Assembly (NCBI GenBank): GCA_029938085.1
Contig: JAPYOS010000003.1
Span: 186,001-250,000, forward strand
DNA from: Oceanospirillaceae bacterium
GTDB taxonomy: Bacteria; Pseudomonadota; Gammaproteobacteria; Pseudomonadales; Balneatricaceae
Length of the DNA: 64,000 nt
Direction of reading: 5' to 3'
Part shown: in pieces, positions 17,030 through 24,849 of the stretch
Position numbering within the stretch: position 1 is the stretch's first letter
Layout: each line of letters opens with the position of its first letter
Notes under the pieces: model-generated
The model's database searches: none
The model's input: only the letters and a program-made list of their open reading frames with translations
What the model was told of the DNA's origin: nothing
Translations under genes and position numbers: made by a program

Positions 17030-18286
17030 ATGGGCCAATATAATGCCCTGAATATCGCTTGGAACGCTCTACGAGGCCATAAAAATTGGCAGCGTGCGTG
17101 GCGTGACCCGGAGCCAAAACGTAACTACGACGTCATCATCATCGGTGGTGGCGGCCATGGCCTTGCTACTGCTTACTATTTGGCAAAGAATCATGGTATC
17201 ACTAACGTCGCCATCCTCGAAAAAGGCTGGATCGGTGGTGGTAACGTGGGTCGTAACACCACTATTGTACGTTCTAACTACTTGTTAGATGGCAACGCGC
17301 CTTTCTACGAGCATGGTATGAACTTGTGGCGCGATATGGCGCAAGACTTAAACTACAACGTCATGTTCTCTCCGCGTGGAGTAATGAACATTGCCCATAC
17401 TAAGTCGCAATACGATACCTTTGCTCGCCGTGCGAACACTATGCGTCTTAACGGCATTCAAGCCGAACTACTAAGCCGTGAAGAAGTGCTAGAACGCGAA
17501 CCTATTATTGATGGCAGTGCCGATACTCGGTTCCCAGTATGGGGCGGTATTTTACAGCCAGACGCCGGTAACGCTCGTCACGACGCCGTTGCTTGGGGTT
17601 ATGCACGTGCAGCCGACCAGCTGGGTGTAGACATTATTCAAAACTGTGAAGTAACCGACTTTATTAAGCAGGGCGAACGCATTATTGGTGTTAAAACCAG
17701 TCGTGGCGATATTCATGCAGAAAAAGTAGGCATGGCGGTTGCGGGTTCTTCTAGCCGTTTGGCAGAGAAGCTGGACTTGCGTCTGCCGATTGAAAGTCAC
17801 GTTCTTCAAGCCTTCGTTACCGAGCCATACAAGCCATTAATTAATGGTGTGGTTACCTTTGGTGCGGGCCACTTTTATGTGTCTCAGTCAGACAAAGGCG
17901 GCGTAGTATTTGGTGGCGACATCGACGGCTACAATACTTACGCTCAACGCGGCAACTTGCCTGTGTTTGAAGACGTAATTGCCGGTGGCTTAACCATGAT
18001 GCCATGTCTATCTCGCCTTAAGTTACTACGTAACTGGGGTGGTGTAATGGACATGTCGATGGACGGTTCACCTATTATTGACGTTGGCCCAATTGACGGT
18101 TTATACCTCAACACCGGTTGGTGTTACGGTGGCTTTAAGGCCACGCCTGCCTCGGGTTATTGTTTTGCGCATACCATTGCCAATGACGAAGCCCACGAAC
18201 TTAACAAAGCTTATACCTTAGATCGTTTTGCCAAAGGCTACACGATTGATGAAAAGGGTATGGGTCCATATCCGAAGGCGCACTAA
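17030..18286 (+). CDS. soxB: sarcosine oxidase, beta subunit
   Basis: 418 residues from the ATG at 17030, chosen because GCGGAGG lies six bases before it; the GTG at 17000 has no such site. It is a DAO-family flavoprotein. The FAD dinucleotide motif is YDVIIIGGGGHGLATAYYL. The histidine that binds covalent FMN in heterotetrameric oxidases is expected near residue 170 (NARHDAVAWGYARAA). The C-terminal FAD contact is in LYLNTGWCYGGFKATP. The beta subunit oxidises sarcosine to glycine, and the electrons pass to FMN and O2. It is first of four tightly packed genes and has strongly biased, highly expressed-type codons. Confidence 0.97.
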   Translation: MGQYNALNIAWNALRGHKNWQRAWRDPEPKRNYDVIIIGGGGHGLATAYYLAKNHGITNVAILEKGWIGGGNVGRNTTIVRSNYLLDGNAPFYEHGMNLWRDMAQDLNYNVMFSPRGVMNIAHTKSQYDTFARRANTMRLNGIQAELLSREEVLEREPIIDGSADTRFPVWGGILQPDAGNARHDAVAWGYARAADQLGVDIIQNCEVTDFIKQGERIIGVKTSRGDIHAEKVGMAVAGSSSRLAEKLDLRLPIESHVLQAFVTEPYKPLINGVVTFGAGHFYVSQSDKGGVVFGGDIDGYNTYAQRGNLPVFEDVIAGGLTMMPCLSRLKLLRNWGGVMDMSMDGSPIIDVGPIDGLYLNTGWCYGGFKATPASGYCFAHTIANDEAHELNKAYTLDRFAKGYTIDEKGMGPYPKAH

Positions 18287-18288
18287 TT

Positions 18289-18561
18289 ATGATTAGAATT
18301 AATTGCCCCTATTGTGGTGAACGTGAACACAGTGAATTCACTTACGGTGAAGACGCCACACGCACCACTCCAGACAACGACGCTCCGATGGAGGAGTGGA
18401 ACAAGTTTGTTTACGAGCGGGATAACCCAGCTGGTGAACATATTGAATATTGGCATCACGCGTTTGGTTGCAGAGCTTGGTTAAAAGTTCAGCGCAACAC
18501 TATTACGCACGACATTTCTTGGGTGGGTTTACCCCATGAAAATCCGGAGGCTACATCATGA
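18289..18561 (+). CDS. soxD: sarcosine oxidase, delta subunit
   Basis: 90 residues, the normal size for this small zinc-binding subunit. It starts MIRINCPYCGERE with a CxxC, and has a second ligand set in YWHHAFGCRAWL. It is structural in the alpha-beta-gamma-delta complex. The start is two bases after soxB and the end overlaps soxA by four bases (ATGA). Confidence 0.96.
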   Translation: MIRINCPYCGEREHSEFTYGEDATRTTPDNDAPMEEWNKFVYERDNPAGEHIEYWHHAFGCRAWLKVQRNTITHDISWVGLPHENPEATS

Positions 18562-21527
18562 GCGGATTTAGACATGGCGCTGGCCGTTTAGGCGATGCCC
18601 AGCTCAACTTTACCTTTGATGGTAAACCCATGCTTGCACGCGCTGGCGACACAGTGGCTTCGGCCTTGTTAGCCAACGGCGTAGAAGTGGTTGGACGTAG
18701 TTTTAAATATCACCGCCCGCGTGGCGTCACCTCAAGCGGCCCAGAAGAAGCAGGCGCATTGGTCACTATTGGCAAAGGTGGCAAAGCCGACCCTAACGCC
18801 CGTGCAACCATGGAGCCCGTAACTCAAGGTTTGGAAGTGTTTTCTCAAAACTGCTTCCCGTCACCCAAGTTCGACTTGATGTCTGTGAACGGTTTGGCTG
18901 GTGCAATCTTGCCTGGCTCATTGTTCTCGGCAGGTTTCTACTACAAGACCTTTATGTGGCCAGCGGCCCTTTGGTATAAGTTTTACGAACCTTCTATTCG
19001 TGCCGCAGCTGGTATGGGTGTACCGCCTAAAGTGGCCGACCCAGATATCTATGATCGCATTCAAATGTTTTGCGACGTGGCTGTTGTTGGTGGTGGTTCT
19101 GCTGGTTTGTCTGCAGCTTTGAGCGCGTCTCAAAGTGGCCTGCGCGTAGTCATCTTTGATGAGCACAACGACCTAGGTGGTCAGCTGCTGAACGAAGCAA
19201 ACAGCGACGCCAATGCCGACCTAGAGCAATGGCGTAAAGACACCATTGCTGCTCTAGACGCCGCTGATAACGTCACTGTATTGGCGCGTGCCGTATGCTG
19301 GGGTCGTTTCGACGGCAACATGCTTGCAGCGCATCAAAGTGTCGATGGCAAAGTACGTCAAAATTACATCAAGGTACAAGCTAAGAAGATTATCATTGCG
19401 GCAGGTGCCATCGAGCGCCCATTAGTGTTTGGTAACAACGATAAGCCTAACGTTATGTTGGCTTCTGCGGCACGCCGTATGTTGAACCACTATGGTACAG
19501 CCACAGGTAAGATGTTGGCCGTATTTACTAACAACGACAGCGCTTACCAAACTGCATTTGATTACTCAGATGCTGGCATTCAGGTTTCAGCCGTCGTAGA
19601 CAGCCGCCAATACCCAGGCCAAGCCTTGGTAGACGGTTGTAAGTCGCGCGGTATTACTTTGCACACCCAAGCGGTTGTGACTGAAGCCAAAGGTTGGCAG
19701 GCAGTCCGTAGCATTGAAATTGCAGACCTTGCGGCCAACGGTCAAAGTGTCCGCAATCGTCGTCGTGTTGCTTGTGATGTGCTTGCACATTCAGGTGGTT
19801 GGACGCCGCAAGTTCAAATGGCTGCACACGGTGGTAAGCCACCAGTGTATGACAAAAATATTGCTGCGTTTGTCGTGGGCGACCAAGCCCCAGACACTTA
19901 TTCTGTAGGTGCAGCTGAAGGCGAAAATGGTTTGTTAGCCGGTGTTTCCCAAGCCATAGACGCCGCTAAGGCTGCGTGTGCGGAACTGGGCGCCACTGCG
20001 GGTTCTGTAATCGCGCCACCACAAGATCGTGACGGTGCTACCAACATTGTGCCTTTATGGAGCGTACCTGCCAAAGGTAAGCAATTGGTTGATATCCAGC
20101 ACGACGTAACGGCTGCAGACGTAGTTCAGTCTCACAGTGAAGGCTTTGTGTCGGTAGAACACCTTAAGCGTTACACCACTTTAGGCATGGCCAACGATCA
20201 AGGCCGTACCTCTAACGTTAACGCTTTGGCTATCATGGCGCAGTGTCGTGGTGTGAGTATTGCCGAAGCGGGTACTACACGTTTCCGTGCGCCGATTGCC
20301 CCTGTGTCTATGGGTGGTTTTGCCGGCCGCGAAATTGGTAAACACTTTAAGCCTGTGCGTCGTACACCGATGCAAGAATGGCATGAAAAAGCCGGTGCAG
20401 TATTCGTGCAAGCGGGTATGTACATGCGTCCACAGTATTACCCACAAGCGGGTGAAACCATTGATGATGCATACGAGCGCGAAACTGCTCATGTACGTCA
20501 AAAAGTGGGTATTTGTGACGTTACCTCCTTAGGTAAAATTGAAATTGTGGGTCCAGACGCTGCCGAATTCCTCGACCGTGTTTACATCAACATGTTCAGC
20601 ACCCTTAAAATTGGCAAGGCGCGTTACGGAGTAATGCTACGTGAAGACGGCATCGTTTATGATGACGGCACCACCTCTCGTTTTGCTGAAGATCGTTTCT
20701 TCATGACCACGACGACGGCTAAAGCTGGCCCAGTCATGGCCTACCTAGAGCGTTGTTTAGAAATTGATTGGCCAGAACTAAAGGTACGTGTGAGCTCGGT
20801 GAGTGAACGTTGGGGTGCCATGGCTGTTGCCGGCCCTGATTCACGTGCTACGTTGTCTGCAGCTTTCCCATCGGTAGACTTCAGCAACGAAGCCTTCCCA
20901 TTCATGGGTGTGGTTCATGCTGAGCATAACGGTGCCAAGATGGTTATCTTGCGTATCAGCTTCTCGGGCGAAATGGCCTACGAAGTGTACGCTACCTCTG
21001 AGCATGCGACTGACATCTGGCAAACCGTTGTTGATGCGGGTCAGGCTTACGATATCGTACCTTACGGTTTGGAAACTCTTGGCGCATTACGTATCGAGAA
21101 GGGCCACGTAACAGGTGCAGAGCTAGACGGTCGTGTGACCTTAGGCGATGTACATATGGACGGGATGGCTTCTAAGAAGAAGTGGTTTGTAGGTAAGAAC
21201 TTGAAAGACCGTGAAGGTATGGTTCACCCAGACCGTCCGCAGTTGGTTGGTTTGAAGTCGGTTGATCCGCGCACTCCAATCTCGACTGGCTCTATCTTAG
21301 TGACTGAGGCTAACGCTACAGCCGGTGCAGATAAGCAAGGTTGGGTGAGTTCGATGACCTATAGCCCAGAACTAGGCAACTTTATTGCCCTTGGCTTCCT
21401 TCGCGGTGGTAAAGACCGTATAGGTGAGCGCATTTATGCCGCTTACCCAGTGAAAGGTAAAAATGTTGAAGTGGAAGTTGTAAGCAACCACTTTGTTGAT
21501 CCAACTAACGAAAGGGTGAAAGGCTAA
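18558..21527 (+). CDS. soxA: sarcosine oxidase, alpha subunit
   Basis: 989 residues, close to the usual ~1000. The domains run in order. First is an N-terminal ferredoxin-like fold (about 15-110; LNFTFDGKPMLARAGDTVASAL, in parts) whose cysteines are absent, as is normal for SoxA. Then comes an NAD-binding domain with VAVVGGGSAGLSAALSAS near 173, and finally a C-terminal aminomethyltransferase (GcvT)-like domain (about 610-985) that binds tetrahydrofolate. The GcvT-like part captures the methyl carbon as 5,10-methylene-THF. No serine hydroxymethyltransferase or formyl-THF hydrolase is beside it, so C1 disposal is encoded elsewhere. Confidence 0.97.
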   Translation: MSGFRHGAGRLGDAQLNFTFDGKPMLARAGDTVASALLANGVEVVGRSFKYHRPRGVTSSGPEEAGALVTIGKGGKADPNARATMEPVTQGLEVFSQNCFPSPKFDLMSVNGLAGAILPGSLFSAGFYYKTFMWPAALWYKFYEPSIRAAAGMGVPPKVADPDIYDRIQMFCDVAVVGGGSAGLSAALSASQSGLRVVIFDEHNDLGGQLLNEANSDANADLEQWRKDTIAALDAADNVTVLARAVCWGRFDGNMLAAHQSVDGKVRQNYIKVQAKKIIIAAGAIERPLVFGNNDKPNVMLASAARRMLNHYGTATGKMLAVFTNNDSAYQTAFDYSDAGIQVSAVVDSRQYPGQALVDGCKSRGITLHTQAVVTEAKGWQAVRSIEIADLAANGQSVRNRRRVACDVLAHSGGWTPQVQMAAHGGKPPVYDKNIAAFVVGDQAPDTYSVGAAEGENGLLAGVSQAIDAAKAACAELGATAGSVIAPPQDRDGATNIVPLWSVPAKGKQLVDIQHDVTAADVVQSHSEGFVSVEHLKRYTTLGMANDQGRTSNVNALAIMAQCRGVSIAEAGTTRFRAPIAPVSMGGFAGREIGKHFKPVRRTPMQEWHEKAGAVFVQAGMYMRPQYYPQAGETIDDAYERETAHVRQKVGICDVTSLGKIEIVGPDAAEFLDRVYINMFSTLKIGKARYGVMLREDGIVYDDGTTSRFAEDRFFMTTTTAKAGPVMAYLERCLEIDWPELKVRVSSVSERWGAMAVAGPDSRATLSAAFPSVDFSNEAFPFMGVVHAEHNGAKMVILRISFSGEMAYEVYATSEHATDIWQTVVDAGQAYDIVPYGLETLGALRIEKGHVTGAELDGRVTLGDVHMDGMASKKKWFVGKNLKDREGMVHPDRPQLVGLKSVDPRTPISTGSILVTEANATAGADKQGWVSSMTYSPELGNFIALGFLRGGKDRIGERIYAAYPVKGKNVEVEVVSNHFVDPTNERVKG

Positions 21528-22051
21528 TGGCTGGTGCATTAAACGGGCATTTTGAAATGCCACAAACTTTCGCCGCAGTCTCCATCGACGTTACTGCCAC
21601 ACAAATGTGGCAACTCGAAGGCTGCGAAAACGTAGACGCAAAAGTAGCTACTATTGCTGGTATGGCTGTGCCTGCACAAGGTCAAGTGACCGTGCAGGGC
21701 GACGAGCGCTTAGTATGGGGCGGTCGTGACCGTTACTATCTAACCACAAGTCGCACAGACCTAACCGATGGCGATGGTGTATACGCAACGGATCAAACCT
21801 ATGGTAAGACCCAACTGTTGATTTCTGGCGAAGATGCACGCGCTTTATTGGCCCGTGGTCTACCTCTAGACATCAGCGAAGGTCAGTTTGCTATTGGTGA
21901 AGTTCAACATAGCCACATTAATCACATTGGTGTTAGCGTTATTCGCAACAACGATGTTGGTGGTCAACCACAGTTTGAAGTATGGGTTATGCGCGGTTTC
22001 GCCAAGTCCCTAACTGAATTTTTGGTACATTCGGCAGAGACGTTACGTTAG
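21527..22051 (+). CDS. soxG: sarcosine oxidase, gamma subunit
   Basis: 174 residues with the GcvT-like fold of SoxG. It has MWQLEGCENV near the N terminus and the sequence LVWGGRDRYYL, and ends QFEVWVMRGFAKSLTEFLVH. Its ATG overlaps the soxA TAA by one base. It completes the soxBDAG order. A tandem palindromic repeat array and a terminator follow immediately. Confidence 0.93.
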   Translation: MAGALNGHFEMPQTFAAVSIDVTATQMWQLEGCENVDAKVATIAGMAVPAQGQVTVQGDERLVWGGRDRYYLTTSRTDLTDGDGVYATDQTYGKTQLLISGEDARALLARGLPLDISEGQFAIGEVQHSHINHIGVSVIRNNDVGGQPQFEVWVMRGFAKSLTEFLVHSAETLR

Positions 22052-22175
22052 ATTCCGGCCTACGCCGGAATGACGGTTGAAGCGTCGTCCTGACGCATGT
22101 TCACCCGTCATCCTGACGTAGTTGCTCGTCATCCTGACCTAATTGTTCGTCATCCTGACGCAGGTCAGGATCTGA
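22052..22175. repeat. extragenic palindrome plus four tandem CGTCATCCTGAC units
   Basis: ATTCCGGC/GCCGGAAT palindrome (22052-22070), then CGTC[GA]TCCTGAC at 22083, 22106, 22127 and 22148, spaced 23, 21 and 21 bases. The last copy pairs with GGTCAGGATC. The sequences between the cores differ (GTAGTTGCT, CTAATTGTT), so only the core is conserved. Confidence 0.75.
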
Positions 22176-22184
22176 TGCCGCAAT

Positions 22185-22221
22185 AAAGGCCCGTAATAGC
22201 GACTATTGCTGGCCTTTTTTT
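22185..22221 (+). terminator. intrinsic terminator of soxBDAG
   Basis: AAAGGCC and AATAG pair with CTATT and GGCCTTT, followed by T residues. It separates the sox operon from the aminotransferase gene at 22284. Confidence 0.8.
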
Positions 22222-22283
22222 ATTTACGGGCCTTGGTTTCCATGCCAAGATTCGACCACGATTAAACATTATTAGGAGGCCTC

Positions 22284-23411
22284 ATGGCTGGCTTATTACC
22301 CAACGTTGATCCAGATGGATTGTTAGAATACTCAGTGGTTTACACAGACCGTGCCCTTAACCACATGTCACAGTCCTTCCAAGGCGACATGCGGTATATT
22401 TCCAGCACCCTAAAGAGCGTTTACGCTGCCGAGCAAGTGGCCATTGTGCCTGGTTCTGGTACCTTTGGTATGGAAGCGGTTGCACGTCAGTTTGCTACCG
22501 GCAAAAAGACCCTAGTGATTCGCAACGGTTTCTTTAGCTTCCGTTGGACTCAAATTTTAGAAATGGGCAGCATTGCTGAAAGCTCTACTGTGCTTAAGGC
22601 GCGTCAAGCCCAAGCGGGTGATCAAGAAGCTTTTGCTCCTGCCGCCATTGAAGAAGTGGTAGCGACCATCGCTAGTGAAAAGCCTGCCGTTGTTTTTGCA
22701 CCACACGTAGAAACTTCCTCTGGCATGATCTTGCCAAATGACTACATCAAAGCAGTCACCGACGCAGTTCACGCGGTTGGTGGTATCTTTGTATTGGACT
22801 GTATTGCTTCAGGTTGTTTATGGGTAGACATGAAGGCCATGGGCGTAGACGTGCTTGTAAGCGCGCCACAGAAGGGCTGGAGTGGTTCACCATGTTGTGG
22901 CATTGTAATGCTAGGCGATCAGGGCGTTGCCGCTCTAGAAGCGTCTACCAGCACTAGTTTTGCTTGTGACCTTAAAAAATGGCGCGACATTATGGCAGCC
23001 TACGAAAACGGCGGCCATGCCTACCACGCTACCATGCCGACAGACTCCATTGCTGCATTTGCAGCGGTAATGCGCGAAACCGAAGACTACGGCTTTGCCA
23101 AGGTTAAGGAAGAGCAGCAAGAGCTAGGTGACGCTGTACGCGCTTTACTCGCTTCGAAAGGCATTAAGAGTGTTGCCGCTGAAGGTTTTGGTGCTCCGGG
23201 CGTAGTAGTAAGCTACACCGCTGATACCGGCGTTCAAAACGGCAGTAAGTTTGTGGCCCAAGGCCTACAAATTGCCGCTGGCGTTCCACTAATGTGTGAC
23301 GAACCAGAAGGCTTCCGTACCTTCCGTTTGGGTCTATTTGGCCTAGACAAACTGCACAACGTAGAACGTTCTGTAGCCTCATTGGATGCAGCTTTAGATC
23401 AAGTTTTATAG
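22284..23411 (+). CDS. class V aminotransferase (serine/alanine-glyoxylate aminotransferase-like)
   Basis: 375 residues, fold type I class V. IVPGSGTFGMEAVARQF binds the PLP phosphate, VLDCIASGCLWVDMKAMGVD holds the PLP aspartate, and the Schiff-base lysine is in SAPQKGWSGSPCCG. The family includes serine-glyoxylate, alanine-glyoxylate and aminoethylphosphonate transaminases, and motifs alone do not separate them. Its place just after sarcosine oxidase suggests work on glycine, serine or glyoxylate made from demethylated betaines, which is inference. Codon bias resembles that of sox. AGGAGG precedes the ATG. It has its own transcript because a terminator lies between it and soxG. Confidence 0.85.
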   Translation: MAGLLPNVDPDGLLEYSVVYTDRALNHMSQSFQGDMRYISSTLKSVYAAEQVAIVPGSGTFGMEAVARQFATGKKTLVIRNGFFSFRWTQILEMGSIAESSTVLKARQAQAGDQEAFAPAAIEEVVATIASEKPAVVFAPHVETSSGMILPNDYIKAVTDAVHAVGGIFVLDCIASGCLWVDMKAMGVDVLVSAPQKGWSGSPCCGIVMLGDQGVAALEASTSTSFACDLKKWRDIMAAYENGGHAYHATMPTDSIAAFAAVMRETEDYGFAKVKEEQQELGDAVRALLASKGIKSVAAEGFGAPGVVVSYTADTGVQNGSKFVAQGLQIAAGVPLMCDEPEGFRTFRLGLFGLDKLHNVERSVASLDAALDQVL

Positions 23412-23430
23412 TCGGTCGTTATTGCTCTAC

Positions 23431-23520
23431 CGTCATTCCGGCGCATGCCGGAATCTTAGCGAGTTTGCTGAGATCCTGAATCAAGTTCAGGATGACGAGT
23501 TCTTGCGTTCAGGATGACGT
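23431..23520. repeat. two extragenic palindromic repeats between convergent genes
   Basis: CGTCATTCCGGCGCATGCCGGAATC (in parts; 23431-23455) and AGATCCTGAATCAAGTTCAGGATGACG (in parts; 23471-23497), plus a half copy GTTCAGGATGACG (23507-23519). They lie between the aminotransferase and the convergent flavodoxin-like gene and may act as a bidirectional terminator. Confidence 0.75.
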
Positions 23521-23538
23521 TTTTATAACGCTTGATTG

Positions 23539-24003
23539 TTACAACATTCCCACATCGAGTCCAGCCGCCATATATTGGCCTAGGTCAAAACACTGGTCGC
23601 TAAAAGTATCCTGCCATTCACCTTTGCAAACCAATACTGGCTGCGCTAAATTCCAGCGCAAACCGGTACATATAGACTCCACAGCTCGTTGGGTTCCGGT
23701 GCCGTCTAATCCTGCTCTGATCACTACGGCATAAGGCATGCCTTGTTTTATCTCTAACACGGGGTAATAAATTCGATCAAACCAGTCTTTGGTGGCCCCC
23801 GCCATATAACCAAGGTTTTCTGTGGTCATAATGATCACTGCGTCAGCATCCAGCACTTGGCTTGGTTCACATTCTAAAGGGGCTACAACACACACGCTGA
23901 TGTCGTCAGGTTCAGCGGCGGTGCTACCTTTAACACAAGCGTCCAGCATTTTTTTTGTGTTGGGGGACGGTTGGTGGGCGACGATAAGTAATTTTTTTAG
24001 CAT
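23539..24003 (-). CDS. flavodoxin-like NAD(P)H-dependent FMN oxidoreductase
   Basis: 154 residues from the ATG at 24003 (MLKKLLIVAHQPSPNTKKML); a longer GTG reading to 24033 adds ten unlikely residues. The flavodoxin-like fold shows LLIVAHQPSPNT as the phosphate loop and TTENLGYMAGATKDWFDRI, which is typical of FMN-dependent NADPH reductases. The family reduces quinones, flavins or metals; the physiological substrate is unknown. It is divergent from the YCII gene at 24090. Confidence 0.75.
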   Translation of the reverse strand: MLKKLLIVAHQPSPNTKKMLDACVKGSTAAEPDDISVCVVAPLECEPSQVLDADAVIIMTTENLGYMAGATKDWFDRIYYPVLEIKQGMPYAVVIRAGLDGTGTQRAVESICTGLRWNLAQPVLVCKGEWQDTFSDQCFDLGQYMAAGLDVGML

Positions 24004-24089
24004 TGAGACAGTGTAGCACCCCTCGATATACACTTAACACGGCTATCTGCTAGACTTATCTCAATTTCCTATCACGAGAGTTTAGAACC

Positions 24090-24407
24090 ATGGCACAATT
24101 TATCATTACCTATTTAGGGGGAAACCAACCCGCAACACCTGAAGAGGGCCGTGCTCACTTTGCTAAATACATGCAGTGGATCAAGGCGTTAGGTGATACG
24201 GTTGTTAGTGCAATGAATCCGTTAAAAGATACGCATCAAGTGTCTCCAGATGGCAGCGTTGCTACAAATACGGGCACTAAAATGTCTGGCTTCACCATCA
24301 TTGAAGTAGACTCCATTGAAGCCGCTGTAGAGATCACCAAAGCCTGCCCGTTCCTAGACATCGGCGGCACCTTAGAAGTGTCTGAACTGGTGCAAATGCC
24401 GGGCTAA
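24090..24407 (+). CDS. YCII-related (YciI-like) domain protein
   Basis: 105 residues, the size of a single YCII domain. It has a ferredoxin-like dimeric barrel with MAQFIITYLGG, HFAKYMQWIKALGD and a C-terminal GGTLEVSEL. YCII proteins are small, with suspected enzymatic roles but no established reaction here. A GAGAG ribosome site lies upstream. It may share a transcript with the two small genes that follow. Confidence 0.8.
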   Translation: MAQFIITYLGGNQPATPEEGRAHFAKYMQWIKALGDTVVSAMNPLKDTHQVSPDGSVATNTGTKMSGFTIIEVDSIEAAVEITKACPFLDIGGTLEVSELVQMPG

Positions 24408-24440
24408 ACCGAGGCTTGATAGCCCCTAAAGGCAACGTAC

Positions 24441-24674
24441 ATGGTTTTAATATATCTAGCAGAACCAGACAGAGATACCCGCTATTACCTTAAAGTTGAC
24501 CTAGCCAGTGCTAAGGTTATTGAACTCGGTATGGGTAATCGTCATGAGTTACTCAAAGAGAGCAAAGCCGAAAACTTAACAGGCGAGCACGGCTGGCACC
24601 GTGTACTGATTTCTCTTGGGCAATACAATCATTTGCGCGCAAGTGCTTTGGTAGAGCGTGATGCTGATGAATAG
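24441..24674 (+). CDS. small hypothetical protein
   Basis: 77 residues (YLAEPDRDTRYYLKVDLASA, then HGWHRVLISLGQYNHLR). I recognise no family. It has a mostly beta, soluble composition and no signal peptide. It follows the YCII gene by 33 bases and overlaps the next small frame by eight bases, which supports real translation. Confidence 0.6.
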   Translation: MVLIYLAEPDRDTRYYLKVDLASAKVIELGMGNRHELLKESKAENLTGEHGWHRVLISLGQYNHLRASALVERDADE

Positions 24675-24792
24675 TCAGCTCAATGGTAATATAAAAATTC
24701 GTGCGCAAGAGTTTTTCGACCGGCACCAAACTGGCGGTATGGTCAAGAATTTACCTTTGAGCATTCAAAGTTGGGTGCCGGCGGTTAAGTAG
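24667..24792 (+). CDS. 41-residue small protein
   Basis: The ATG at 24667 overlaps the stop of the preceding gene, the arrangement of a coupled gene. The 41-codon product (MNSQLNGNIKIRAQEFFDRH...WVPAVK) is polar and charged with no membrane segment. No family is recognised. A strong terminator starts 15 bases after its stop, so the operon appears to end exactly here. Confidence 0.45.
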   Translation: MNSQLNGNIKIRAQEFFDRHQTGGMVKNLPLSIQSWVPAVK

Positions 24793-24806
24793 ATCCCTCA
24801 TAGAAA

Positions 24807-24842
24807 TTATAGGCTCCTACGTTTTTTTGTAGGAGCCTATAA
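24807..24842. terminator. bidirectional intrinsic terminator
   Basis: A perfect 14-base inverted repeat, TTATAGGCTCCTAC and GTAGGAGCCTATAA, around GTTTTTTT. It lies between the small-gene operon (+) and the cysD-cysN operon (-). Confidence 0.85.
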
Positions 24843-24849
24843 CTTCCTT

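Noticed and set aside
22083-22175. CRISPR array
   Set aside because: The four repeated cores are only 12 bases, the spacers are 9-11 bases and no cas genes are present; it fits a REP-type cluster.
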